A stretch of 64,000 bases of DNA, from contig NZ_LZJZ01000012.1 of NCBI RefSeq assembly GCF_001667585.1, positions 124,001-188,000 of the forward strand, given 5' to 3'. The notes under the pieces were generated by a model. The model saw only the letters and a program-made list of their open reading frames with translations, did not search any database and had not been told where the DNA came from. Both the position numbers and the translations under genes were made by a program. The stretch's first letter is position 1. Each line of letters begins with the position of its first letter. Shown one piece after another: positions 25,139 to 33,684 of the stretch. This stretch comes from Mycobacterium sp. E2733 (GTDB lineage: Bacteria > Actinomycetota > Actinomycetes > Mycobacteriales > Mycobacteriaceae).

Positions 25139-25951
25139 ATGCCTACTGACTCGTTCGACACCATCAACTACGACGTCGACGGGCATACCGCCACGATCAC
25201 GCTGAACCGTCCGGACGCCCTCAACGCCCTCAGCCCGCACATGATCACCGAACTGCGGGCCGCCTACGACGAGGCCGAGAACGACGACAGGGTCTGGCTC
25301 ACCATCGTCACCGGCACGGGGCGGGCGTTCTGTACGGGCGCCGACGTCAAGGCCATCCCCGAAGACGGCAAGGTGATCTACGAGCGCCCGTACCTGTCGA
25401 CCTACGACCAATGGGAGGCTCCGCAGGAGGGCACTCCCCCGTTTCGCACGGCCGCCAAGCCCGTGCTCGCCGCGGTCAACGGGTTGTGCTGTGGCGCCGG
25501 TATGGACTGGGTCACCACATCGGACATCGTGATCGCCTCGGAGCAAGCAACTTTCTTCGATCCGCATGTGAGCATCGGACTGGTGGCCGGACGGGAAATG
25601 GTGCGGGTGTCGCGCGCGCTGCCCCGCTCCATTGCGCTGCGGATGGCGTTGATGGGCAAGCACGAACGGATGAGCGCACAACGCGCCTACGAACTCGGTT
25701 TGATCAGCGAAATCGTCGAACACGACCGGCTTCTCGAGCGGGCACACGACATCGCCGACATCGTCAACTCCAATGCGCCGCTGGCGGTTCGGGGAACCCG
25801 GCTGGCCATCCTCAAGGGCCTCAATGTGCCGCTGCACGAAGCCGAGATCATGGCCGAAACGTTCCGCGAGCGCGTGCTGCGGACCGAGGACGCCGCGGAA
25901 GGGCCCAAAGCCTTCGTCGAGAAACGCAAGCCCGATTGGCAATGTCGATGA
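25139..25951 (+). CDS. enoyl-CoA hydratase/isomerase (EchA), fourth copy
   Basis: A 270-residue crotonase. Oxyanion segments are FCTGADVKAIPED near residue 64 and NGLCCGAGMDWVTTSDIVIA near 117. The catalytic region reads FDPHVSIGLVAGREMVRV, unlike classical hydratases but very like the next gene (FDSHVSAGLVCALEPIG). These two are probably related by duplication and may act on the same class of substrate. GGAGCAGG precedes the ATG. The gap to the previous stop is nine bases. Confidence 0.85.
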   Translation: MPTDSFDTINYDVDGHTATITLNRPDALNALSPHMITELRAAYDEAENDDRVWLTIVTGTGRAFCTGADVKAIPEDGKVIYERPYLSTYDQWEAPQEGTPPFRTAAKPVLAAVNGLCCGAGMDWVTTSDIVIASEQATFFDPHVSIGLVAGREMVRVSRALPRSIALRMALMGKHERMSAQRAYELGLISEIVEHDRLLERAHDIADIVNSNAPLAVRGTRLAILKGLNVPLHEAEIMAETFRERVLRTEDAAEGPKAFVEKRKPDWQCR

Positions 25952-26742
25952 CGTTCGAGACCATCCTGCTCGAGGTCAACGAGACCGACCGGGTCGCCAC
26001 CATCACGCTGAACCGGCCCGGACAGCTGAACGCGTTCAACCGCACCATGTGTGAGGAGATGGCCCGCGCGTGGCGCATGGTCAAACTCGACCAGTCGGTC
26101 AATGCGGTGGTGCTGCGGGCGGCCGGCGACCGTGCGTTCAGCGCCGGCCTGGACATCAAAGCCCCTTACGGGCAACCCGAAAACATCTGGAATCACGAGG
26201 ATCCCGGCGAAGCGCTGAGCCCCAAGTGGCAGAAGATGTGGAAGCCGGTCGTTTGCGCCGTTCAGGGCATGTGCACCGCGGGTGCGTTCTACTTCATCAA
26301 TGAATCCGACGTGGTCATCTGCTCGCAGGACGCCACGTTCTTCGACTCGCACGTATCGGCCGGCCTGGTCTGCGCGCTGGAGCCGATCGGCCTGATGCGG
26401 CGCATCGGCCTCGGCGAGACATTGCGCGTCGCCCTGATGGGCAACGACGAGCGGGTCGGCGCCGACACCGCGTTACGGATCGGGCTGGTGTCGGAGGTGG
26501 TCGCCGCCGATCGGCTCTGGAATCGGGCACACGAGATCGCCGCGACGATCGCCGCGAAGCCACCGACCGCGACTCAGGGCACGGTGAAGGCGATTTGGGA
26601 GTCGCTCGACAAGCCTTACCGCACGGCCATGGAGCAAGGGCTGATCTATACCCGGCTGGGGAATCCGCTCGGCGCAGCGGAGCTTGCCGCCCAGAAGAAT
26701 TCCAGCGGCGAAGGCGCCACACGCGCGCCGAAAATCCGCTGA
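25948..26742 (+). CDS. enoyl-CoA hydratase/isomerase (EchA), fifth copy
   Basis: A 264-residue crotonase. Oxyanion segments are AFSAGLDIKAP near residue 62 and QGMCTAGAFYFINESDVVIC near 108, and the FDSHVSAGLV stretch is shared with the preceding EchA. The ATG at 25948 gives the four-base ATGA overlap used throughout this cluster; an in-frame ATG six bases earlier (25942) is equally possible. The C-terminus is Lys/Arg-rich. Confidence 0.85.
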   Translation: MTFETILLEVNETDRVATITLNRPGQLNAFNRTMCEEMARAWRMVKLDQSVNAVVLRAAGDRAFSAGLDIKAPYGQPENIWNHEDPGEALSPKWQKMWKPVVCAVQGMCTAGAFYFINESDVVICSQDATFFDSHVSAGLVCALEPIGLMRRIGLGETLRVALMGNDERVGADTALRIGLVSEVVAADRLWNRAHEIAATIAAKPPTATQGTVKAIWESLDKPYRTAMEQGLIYTRLGNPLGAAELAAQKNSSGEGATRAPKIR

Positions 26743-28220
26743 TGCCTCCGCACCCGCTCAGTCAACGCATCGCCGACGTAGTCAACCTGGCGCCGGACGC
26801 GCACGCGATCGAATACGACCGCCAATGGATTTCGTGGGCCCGAGTGGGCGCCATGGCACAGCACATCGCTGTCCTTACCGCTGGCGCAGAAGTCGGAATG
26901 CTGCTGCGCAACCGCCCCGGTCAGGTGGCGGCGTTTCTCGGGGTGCTGCTCGGCGGCGGCACCGTCGTCGTCATCAACCCGTCTCGCGGCGACGAGCGCA
27001 CCAGGGCCGACATCGCCGGACTGCGGCTGCCGCTGATCATCGGGGAACACGACGACCTGGCGGCACTCGTGCCCGCGACGACCGGCGCGACCGCGGTGGC
27101 GATCTCGGGTCGCCTGGACGATCAGCCCGCCTGCAAGACGGTTCCTCCCGCGCCCGAAACCGACCCGCGCCCCGGCGTCGCGGTGCGCATGTTGACCAGC
27201 GGTACGACGGGCCCGCCCAAACGAATCGACCTCGGCTACGACATGCTGGCGCGCAGCGTGATGGGCCCCGAGACCGACCGCGGCCCGTCGCCCACCGAGC
27301 TACGGCGCGGCGTCGCGATCGTCAACTCGCCGCTGGTGCACATTGGTGGCGTGTTCCGCGTGTTGCAATGCATCGCCGAGGCGAGGCCGTTCGCACTGCT
27401 GGAACGATTCGAGCTGAACGCATGGGCCGAGGCGGTGCGCCGGCACCGGCCGCGCACGGTCTCGCTGGTGCCCGCGGCCCTGCGGACAGTGTTGCACTCC
27501 GACGTGCCGAAAGCCGACCTGGAGAGCATCCGCGCCGTCACCTGCGGCACGGCCGCCCTGACGGCCGATGACGCCGATGCCTTCACCGACAAGTACGGCA
27601 TCCCGGTCTTAACCTCCTATGCAGCAACGGAGTTCGGTGGCGGCGTGGCCGGCTGGACGCTGCCCGACTACCAGCGATATTGGACCACAAAACGGGGTAG
27701 CGTCGGCCGCGCCAACCCCGGCGCGCAGCTCAGGGTGGTCGCCGACGACGGCACGCCGCTCGGCCCCGACGAGGTCGGTCTCCTCGAAGTCAAGCCGGCC
27801 CAGCTGGGGCCGTCCACTCAGTGGATGCGGACCACGGACATGGCGCGCATCGACCCGGACGGCTTCGTCTGGATCGTCGGGCGGGCCGACCAGGCGATCA
27901 TCCGCGGCGGGTTCAAGGTGATGCCCGACGACGTGCGCACCGCCCTGGAGAGCCACCCCGCGGTGGCCGGGGCGGCGGTGATCGGCCGGCCCGACCAGCG
28001 CCTCGGCGCGATACCGGTCGCCATGGTGGAACTGCGCGCGCCGGCATCCGTCGAACCCGACGCACTGGTGGACCATCTGCGAAGTCGGCTGGCGCGCTAC
28101 GAGATTCCCACCGAGATCGCGATCGTCGACGCCATCCCGCGGACACCGTCGGGCAAAGCCGATCTGGGTGCGGTCCAGCGGTTCTTCAGCGCAGCCGACC
28201 ACAGCGACCATGCGCGGTGA
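26742..28220 (+). CDS. AMP-dependent acyl-CoA synthetase/ligase (FadD), compact form
   Basis: A 492-residue ANL enzyme, shorter than typical FadDs because the N-terminal region is reduced. The P-loop reads MLTSGTTGPPKRI, with Arg where most have Gly after the Lys. Other motifs are SYAATEFGGG, WIVGRADQAIIRGGFKVMPD (hinge) and RTPSGKADLGAV (catalytic Lys). It is the first of three tandem synthetases and shares one base with the stop of the preceding EchA (TGATG). Acid specificity cannot be read from sequence. Confidence 0.85.
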   Translation: MPPHPLSQRIADVVNLAPDAHAIEYDRQWISWARVGAMAQHIAVLTAGAEVGMLLRNRPGQVAAFLGVLLGGGTVVVINPSRGDERTRADIAGLRLPLIIGEHDDLAALVPATTGATAVAISGRLDDQPACKTVPPAPETDPRPGVAVRMLTSGTTGPPKRIDLGYDMLARSVMGPETDRGPSPTELRRGVAIVNSPLVHIGGVFRVLQCIAEARPFALLERFELNAWAEAVRRHRPRTVSLVPAALRTVLHSDVPKADLESIRAVTCGTAALTADDADAFTDKYGIPVLTSYAATEFGGGVAGWTLPDYQRYWTTKRGSVGRANPGAQLRVVADDGTPLGPDEVGLLEVKPAQLGPSTQWMRTTDMARIDPDGFVWIVGRADQAIIRGGFKVMPDDVRTALESHPAVAGAAVIGRPDQRLGAIPVAMVELRAPASVEPDALVDHLRSRLARYEIPTEIAIVDAIPRTPSGKADLGAVQRFFSAADHSDHAR

Positions 28221-29814
28221 CACCCCGACGGTCGCCGAGGTCCTGAAACACCAGGCTCACTCGCGCGGAGACCACCCGCTACTCGTCTGCGACGGGAACC
28301 GCATCAGCTATAGGGAAGCCGAGGTTCGCTCGGCCGAGCTCGCCCGCGGGCTGATCGCCATCGGGGCCGGCAAGGGCACCCATGTGGGCCTGCTCTACCC
28401 GAACGGGACCGAGTTCGTCGTCGGAATGCTGGCGGCGGGGCGGATCGGCGCGGTGGTGGTGCCCTTCTCCACCTTCGTCACGCCCCGCGAGATGCGCGAG
28501 CAGCTGCTCGACAGCGACGTCGAAATCTTTTTGAGTGCAGCGGCATTCCGTAACCACGACTACGTTCAACGGCTCGAACAGGTGCTGGCGGACCCTGACT
28601 TCAAATCCGACCGTCGGCTGTTCGCCCCAACCGCACCCCAACTGCGGCAGGTCGGCATCGGTTATCGCGCGGGCGCGGTGCGCCGCGTCCGCGACATCGA
28701 ACGGTTCTACCGGCTGGCCGCGACCGTAACCCCCGCGCTGCTCAAGGCGACGGAAGACGATGTCCGCGGCTGCGATCCCCTGGCCATCGTGTACACGTCG
28801 GGTTCCACCAGTGCTCCCAAAGGGGTCGTGCACACACAGGCCGCGCTGCTCGGACATCAGCATAACCTCAACAGGATTCGTGGTTTGACGGCCGACGACA
28901 AGCTCTTCTGCAATTCGCCCTTCTTCTGGATCGGCGGCTTCGCGTTCGGGCTGCTCGCCACTTTGGTCGCCGGGTCGACGCTGGTGTGCTCCAATGCCGT
29001 CGATCCCGGTGAAACGCTCGACTTGCTCGAAGCCGAAAGACCCACCATGGCCAATGGTTTCAGCGCCGGCATCGCACAGCTGACCGATCATCCGAGCTTC
29101 CCGCGCCGGGATTTGTCCTCGATGCGACGCGGCAACCTGTACCCGATCATGGCGCCCGACGTTCGGCCGGCCGATCCGGAACTGCGGCACAACATGCTGG
29201 GCATGACCGAAGCCGGCAGCGTCGTATTGATCAGCGACGACGAAACCGATCAGCCCGAGAACAGGCGCGGATCGTTCGGCAAGCCGGCACCCGGCTTCGA
29301 CACCAAAATCATCGACACCGAAACCGGACTACCGGTTGGCGTCGGCGAGATCGGGGAGCTGTGCATCCGTGGGGGGTACGTGATGCAGGGCTACTACCGA
29401 CGCAGTCGCGAGGAGTGCTTCGACGCCGACGGCTGGTTTTACACCGGCGATCTGCTGCGCGCCGACGCCGACGGATTCTTCTACTACCTCGGCCGGCTCA
29501 GCACGATGATCAAAACGGCGGGCGCCAACGTCTCGGCGGACGAGGTGGAACGGGCTATCGGCAGAGTCACCGGCGGGTTGGACGCCCATGTCGTGGGTGT
29601 CCCCGATGCCGAACGCGGACAGCTGGTCGCGGCGGTCGTGGTGGTTCCGGACGGCGCCGCGTTGGACGAGGCGGCGCTGCGCGGGGCGCTGAAGGCGGAA
29701 TTGTCCGCGTACAAAGTCCCGCGACGGTTTCTCGCCGTGCCGCGCTCCCGACTACCGTTGCTCTCCAGCGGCAAGGTCGACACACGGGGACTCAGAGAGC
29801 TCTTCGATGCCTGA
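28210..29814 (+). CDS. AMP-dependent acyl-CoA synthetase (FadD), second of three
   Basis: A 534-residue ANL enzyme. Motifs are the P-loop IVYTSGSTSAPKGVVHTQ near residue 195, LGMTEAGS, the hinge YLGRLSTMIKTAGANVSADE and the C-terminal LLSSGKVDTRGL with the catalytic Lys. I chose the ATG at 28210 (MRGDTPTVAEVL), an 11-base overlap with the preceding gene. The FCNSPFFWIGGFAFG core segment is nearly repeated in the next synthetase (LYLPMPFFWVGGFGSG), so the second and third probably arose by duplication. Confidence 0.85.
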   Translation: MRGDTPTVAEVLKHQAHSRGDHPLLVCDGNRISYREAEVRSAELARGLIAIGAGKGTHVGLLYPNGTEFVVGMLAAGRIGAVVVPFSTFVTPREMREQLLDSDVEIFLSAAAFRNHDYVQRLEQVLADPDFKSDRRLFAPTAPQLRQVGIGYRAGAVRRVRDIERFYRLAATVTPALLKATEDDVRGCDPLAIVYTSGSTSAPKGVVHTQAALLGHQHNLNRIRGLTADDKLFCNSPFFWIGGFAFGLLATLVAGSTLVCSNAVDPGETLDLLEAERPTMANGFSAGIAQLTDHPSFPRRDLSSMRRGNLYPIMAPDVRPADPELRHNMLGMTEAGSVVLISDDETDQPENRRGSFGKPAPGFDTKIIDTETGLPVGVGEIGELCIRGGYVMQGYYRRSREECFDADGWFYTGDLLRADADGFFYYLGRLSTMIKTAGANVSADEVERAIGRVTGGLDAHVVGVPDAERGQLVAAVVVVPDGAALDEAALRGALKAELSAYKVPRRFLAVPRSRLPLLSSGKVDTRGLRELFDA

Positions 29815-31333
29815 CACCATCGACCGACTCATACGGTTCCGCTCCGAACGCAACGGGGACACACCGATGGTGATCGACCCTGCGTCCCGGATCAGTTATG
29901 GGGAACTCGATGCCGGCACAAATGCATTGGCGGCGGCGTTCGTCGAAGCCGGTGTGGGCAAAGGCACCCGGGTGGGGCTGGTCATGCCCAACAGCACTCG
30001 CTGGGTGCAGGTCGCCATCGCACTGACCCGCATCGGCGCTGTCCTGGTACCGCTGAGCACGCTGCTGCAAGCCGGCGAGCTCGCCGCGCAGTTGCGTGTC
30101 GCGGCCGTGCAATTCCTGGTCAGCGTCGACGAATTCCGCGGTCATCGCTACCTCGACGAACTCCACGACCTGCAGCCCGAACTCCCTGCGTTGCGCCAGG
30201 TCTGGACGGCCGACGAGCTCGCCGACGCCACCGCCGGCGACCGGGTCCGCCGAATCGTCGGCGCCATGACGGAGGCGGTCACGGCCGCCGATCCGTTGGC
30301 CATCATGTTCACCTCCGGCAGCAGTGGTGCGCCCAAGGGGGTCGTGCATTCTCACGGCAGCGCTCTGGGCGCCGTACGGTCGGGCCTGGCCGCGCGCTGC
30401 ATCACCGCCGACACCCGGCTCTACCTACCCATGCCGTTCTTCTGGGTGGGCGGGTTCGGCAGCGGAATCCTCTCCGCCCTGGTGGCCGGCGCCACCCTGG
30501 TGACCGAGGAGATACCGCGGCCGGAGACCACACTGCGCCTGTTGGAAGCCGAGCGGGTGACGCTGTTTCGCGGGTGGCCGGACCAAGCGGAGACGTTGGC
30601 CCGGCACGCCGCCACGGCCGGCGCCGATCTGTCGGCCCTGCGACCGGGGAGCCTGCAGGCCCTGCTCCCGCCCGACCAGTGGGCCCGGCCCGGCGCTCGG
30701 GCCACACTGTTCGGCATGACCGAGGCGTTCGGTCCATACTGCGGCTACCCCGCCGACACCGACATGCCCGAGGCGGCGTGGGGCAGTTGCGGAAAGCCCT
30801 TCCCCGGCATGGAAGTTCGCATCGTGGATCCCGAGAGCGGCGAGCCCGCGCCGGCGTCCGCCGTGGGCATGATCCAGATTCGAGGCCCGCACACACTGCG
30901 CGGCATCTGCGGTCGCAGCCGAGAAGACCTCTTCACCGCCGACGGCTTCTACCCCACCGGCGACCTGGGCCGGCTCGACGAAGACGGATTCCTGTTCTAC
31001 CGCGGACGCTCCGACGACATGTTCAAGGTCAGCGGCGCCACCGTCTACCCCAGCGAGGTCGAACGCGCGCTGCGCGCCATCGACGGCGTCCAGAGCGCCT
31101 TCGTCACCAGCGTGCCCGGAACGGCGGGCGAACGGGTGGGCGCGGCCGTGGTGTGCGAGGGCGCGGTGACCGCCGATGGACTCGCTCGGGCCGCGCGAAA
31201 GTTGCTGAGCGCATTCAAGGTACCGGCGGTTTGGCTGCTGCTGGAAACCGACGACGACGTCCCGCGTGGCGGCACCGGAAAGGTCGATACCGGCCGGTTG
31301 CGTGCGATGTTGGTCGACGCGGACCGACCCTAG
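29807..31333 (+). CDS. AMP-dependent acyl-CoA synthetase (FadD), third of three
   Basis: A 508-residue ANL enzyme with the P-loop IMFTSGSSGAPKGVVHSHGS near residue 168, LFGMTEAFGPY, the hinge YRGRSDDMFKVSGATVYPSE and the terminal RGGTGKVDTGRLRAM with its catalytic Lys. It overlaps the preceding gene by eight bases and ends four bases into a convergent secreted-protein gene. The three synthetases may activate successive acids of one degradation pathway, but redundancy is equally possible. Confidence 0.85.
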   Translation: MPDTIDRLIRFRSERNGDTPMVIDPASRISYGELDAGTNALAAAFVEAGVGKGTRVGLVMPNSTRWVQVAIALTRIGAVLVPLSTLLQAGELAAQLRVAAVQFLVSVDEFRGHRYLDELHDLQPELPALRQVWTADELADATAGDRVRRIVGAMTEAVTAADPLAIMFTSGSSGAPKGVVHSHGSALGAVRSGLAARCITADTRLYLPMPFFWVGGFGSGILSALVAGATLVTEEIPRPETTLRLLEAERVTLFRGWPDQAETLARHAATAGADLSALRPGSLQALLPPDQWARPGARATLFGMTEAFGPYCGYPADTDMPEAAWGSCGKPFPGMEVRIVDPESGEPAPASAVGMIQIRGPHTLRGICGRSREDLFTADGFYPTGDLGRLDEDGFLFYRGRSDDMFKVSGATVYPSEVERALRAIDGVQSAFVTSVPGTAGERVGAAVVCEGAVTADGLARAARKLLSAFKVPAVWLLLETDDDVPRGGTGKVDTGRLRAMLVDADRP

Positions 31334-31692
31334 GAAACGCGAGTCCAGGGTTGGCAATTCTGCGACTCGAAGGCCTTCACCGACGTGTTGATATTCGCGT
31401 ACATCGGACCGATCGACGTATTCGTCTGGAGCACATGGTCCTTGTTCGCATCCGGTGTGCTGTAGGTGAACCATGAGCACATGGAGTCCTGGGTCGGCAC
31501 GTTGTTGATCCACACGCCGAAGGCCGACCCCGAGCCGCCCGTGTGGTAGAGGCCCGGTGCGATGTCAGGCCCTACGACGAAAACGCCGTTGCCGGGGATC
31601 GGGTCGAGCGGGTCGGCGTGCGCCGGTGCCGCGACGGCCATAGCCGTCACCGTTGCAATGAAGACGGCGGATGCGCGAAGCGTTCGGGACAT
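31330..31692 (-). CDS. secreted small protein, 120 aa
   Basis: Begins MSRTLRASAVFIATVTAMAV and continues AAPAHADPLD, a clear Sec signal peptide with an AHA cleavage site near residue 26. The mature part has the segment GNGVFVVGPDIAPGLYHTGG and two Cys (in SMCSWF and ENCQPW-like positions near the C-terminus) that could form one disulfide. Many mycobacterial secreted proteins of this size share the G-V-F-x-V-G-x-D-I-x-P-G-x-Y motif. The function is unknown. It converges on the third FadD with a four-base overlap. Confidence 0.75.
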   Translation of the reverse strand: MSRTLRASAVFIATVTAMAVAAPAHADPLDPIPGNGVFVVGPDIAPGLYHTGGSGSAFGVWINNVPTQDSMCSWFTYSTPDANKDHVLQTNTSIGPMYANINTSVKAFESQNCQPWTRVS

Positions 31693-31770
31693 GTTTCCTC
31701 GCTCTGCCTGGTCGCCCCCGCAGATGCAGCGTAGGCCGAGGCCTATCCGCGCGACAATAGCCAGTCGAGT

Positions 31771-32463
31771 TCAGCGCGACGGCGGAAGACCCGCGTCCAT
31801 GACCACCCCGCGGGCGGTGAGGTGATCGATCAGTGGAATCGCGCCGGCGGCAAGGTGTTGCGACATCGCCGCGCGGGCAAGCTGGTCGTCACGCTTTTTC
31901 AGCGCGGACAAAATGCGCCGATGGTCCCTCATCGACTGTTCCGGCCAACCTTCGATGGCGGGGAACACCGATTCCGGTGCGTAGCGGGTGATCTGCAACA
32001 TCAGCTGGGCGAGCTTCGGTGAGTCTGCGGCAACGTTGATGGCGCGGTGGAATTGGTGGTTGAGACGTACCGTGCGCTCGTCATCATCACCGGCGTACGC
32101 GTCTTCGAGTTCCGCCTGGATCTGTTTGAGTTCGCGCAGTTGGTCATCGGTGATGTTGGACGCGGCCCGCGCGGCGAGTTCACCACCGACATGAGCCTGC
32201 AGGTTCGCGACGTCGGTGACGTCGCGACCCGTCACCGGCAACACCATGAAGCCCCGTCGGGGCTGTTGGGCGATCAGGCCTTCCGCGCGCAGGGCGAAGA
32301 GGGCCTCCCGCACCGGTGTGACGCTGATTCCCAACTCGGCGGCCAATTGATCCAGGCGGACGTAGGATCCCGCGACGTAGGTTCCATCGAAGATCCTCCG
32401 ACGGATGAAGCGCGCGACATCGTCCGAAAGTTGCGGTCGCGCGGCGAAATCCGGGATAGTCAT
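31771..32463 (-). CDS. GntR-family regulator (FCD/FadR type)
   Basis: A 230-residue regulator. The N-terminal winged helix-turn-helix is LDQLAAELGISVTPVREALF near residue 38, followed by the wing EGLIAQQPRRGFMV. The C-terminal FCD all-helical domain includes RLNHQFHRAINVAAD near 130, with its metal-type His. It is the last gene of the leftward unit SDR-thiolase-CoA-transferase-FadE and is two bases from the FadE stop. FCD regulators usually answer to acyl or organic-acid ligands; autoregulation through the palindrome at 36890 is inference. Confidence 0.85.
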   Translation of the reverse strand: MTIPDFAARPQLSDDVARFIRRRIFDGTYVAGSYVRLDQLAAELGISVTPVREALFALRAEGLIAQQPRRGFMVLPVTGRDVTDVANLQAHVGGELAARAASNITDDQLRELKQIQAELEDAYAGDDDERTVRLNHQFHRAINVAADSPKLAQLMLQITRYAPESVFPAIEGWPEQSMRDHRRILSALKKRDDQLARAAMSQHLAAGAIPLIDHLTARGVVMDAGLPPSR

Positions 32464-32465
32464 CG

Positions 32466-33659
32466 CTACACCCGATATTCGGCGAGCAGTCGCTTGCTGA
32501 TGATGTTCTTCTGGATTTCGCTGGTGCCCTCGCCGATCAGCAGGAACGGAGCGTCACGCATCAGCCGCTCGATCTCGTACTCCTTGGAATAGCCGTAGCC
32601 GCCGTGGATCCGGAAACTCTGCTGGGTGACCTCGGTGCAATACTCGCTGCACAGGTATTTGGCCATTCCGGCGGCCACGTCATTACGCTCCCCCGAGTCT
32701 TTCAGCCGGGCCGCGTTAACCATCATCAGATGTGCCGCTTCGATTTTGGTGGCCATCTCGGCCAGTTGGAACGCGATGGCCTGGTGCTCGGCGATGGGCT
32801 TGCCGAAGGTGTGGCGCTGCTGGGCGTAGCGGACCGCAAGCTCGAAGGCCCGGATGCCGACACCGCACGCTCGGGCCGACACGTTGACCCTGCCGACTTC
32901 GATGCCGTCCATCATTTGGAAGAAGCCCTGCCCGGGGCTACCGCCGAGAACGTCGTCGGCGCTTGCCTGGTAGCCGTCGAAGATGAGTTCGGTGGTATCG
33001 ATCCCCTTGTAGCCCAGTTTGTCGATCTTGCCGGGTATGACGACGCCGGGCACGACTTCGCCGAAACCTGTTGGCTTCTCCACCAAGAAGGTGGTCAGGT
33101 TTCGGTGCGGCTTGTCGGCCCCTTCGTCGGTGCGAACCAGCACCGCGATCAGCGTCGAGCTTCCGCCGTTGGTCAGCCACATCTTTTGGCCGGTGATGGT
33201 GTAGTCGCCATCCGGGTTCCGCGCCGCCCGAGTACGAATCGCGGCGACATCGGAGCCCAGTTCCGGCTCGGACATCGAAAAGGACCCCCGCGTCTCGCCG
33301 GTCGCCATGCGCGGCAGATACCGCTCCTTCTGCGCATCGGTGCCGTGCTGGCGCAGCATGTAGGCCACGATGAAGTGCGTGTTGAGCACCCCGGACACGC
33401 TCATCCAGCCGCGCGCCAGCTCTTCGACGCACAGCGCATACGTCAGCAGCGATTCCCCCAAGCCGCCGTACTCCTCCGGAATCATCAGCCCGAACAGGCC
33501 GATGTCGCGCATCCGGTCGACGATGTCCTGTGGGTAGGTGTCCCCGCGGTCGAGCTCTGCGGCGTTGGGGATGACTTCCTTGTCGACGAATTGCCGTACG
33601 GTGCCGATGATTTCGGTCTGGAATTCGGTCAACCCGAGGGTCTGGGCGAGTTTCGTCAT
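32466..33659 (-). CDS. acyl-CoA dehydrogenase (FadE)
   Basis: A 397-residue full-length ACAD. Motifs are FSMSEPELGSDVAAIRTRA near residue 130, ITGQKMWLTNGGSSTLIAVL, the helix YAQQRHTFGKPIAEHQAIAF and the end EGTSEIQKNIISKRLL. A Glu-type catalytic base near the EYEIERLMRDA segment fits medium-chain enzymes. It lies between a CoA-transferase and GntR, so it would catalyse the first oxidation of the second beta-oxidation set. Confidence 0.9.
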   Translation of the reverse strand: MTKLAQTLGLTEFQTEIIGTVRQFVDKEVIPNAAELDRGDTYPQDIVDRMRDIGLFGLMIPEEYGGLGESLLTYALCVEELARGWMSVSGVLNTHFIVAYMLRQHGTDAQKERYLPRMATGETRGSFSMSEPELGSDVAAIRTRAARNPDGDYTITGQKMWLTNGGSSTLIAVLVRTDEGADKPHRNLTTFLVEKPTGFGEVVPGVVIPGKIDKLGYKGIDTTELIFDGYQASADDVLGGSPGQGFFQMMDGIEVGRVNVSARACGVGIRAFELAVRYAQQRHTFGKPIAEHQAIAFQLAEMATKIEAAHLMMVNAARLKDSGERNDVAAGMAKYLCSEYCTEVTQQSFRIHGGYGYSKEYEIERLMRDAPFLLIGEGTSEIQKNIISKRLLAEYRV

Positions 33660-33684
33660 GCGCTGTCTTTTCGTCTTGGCTTGC

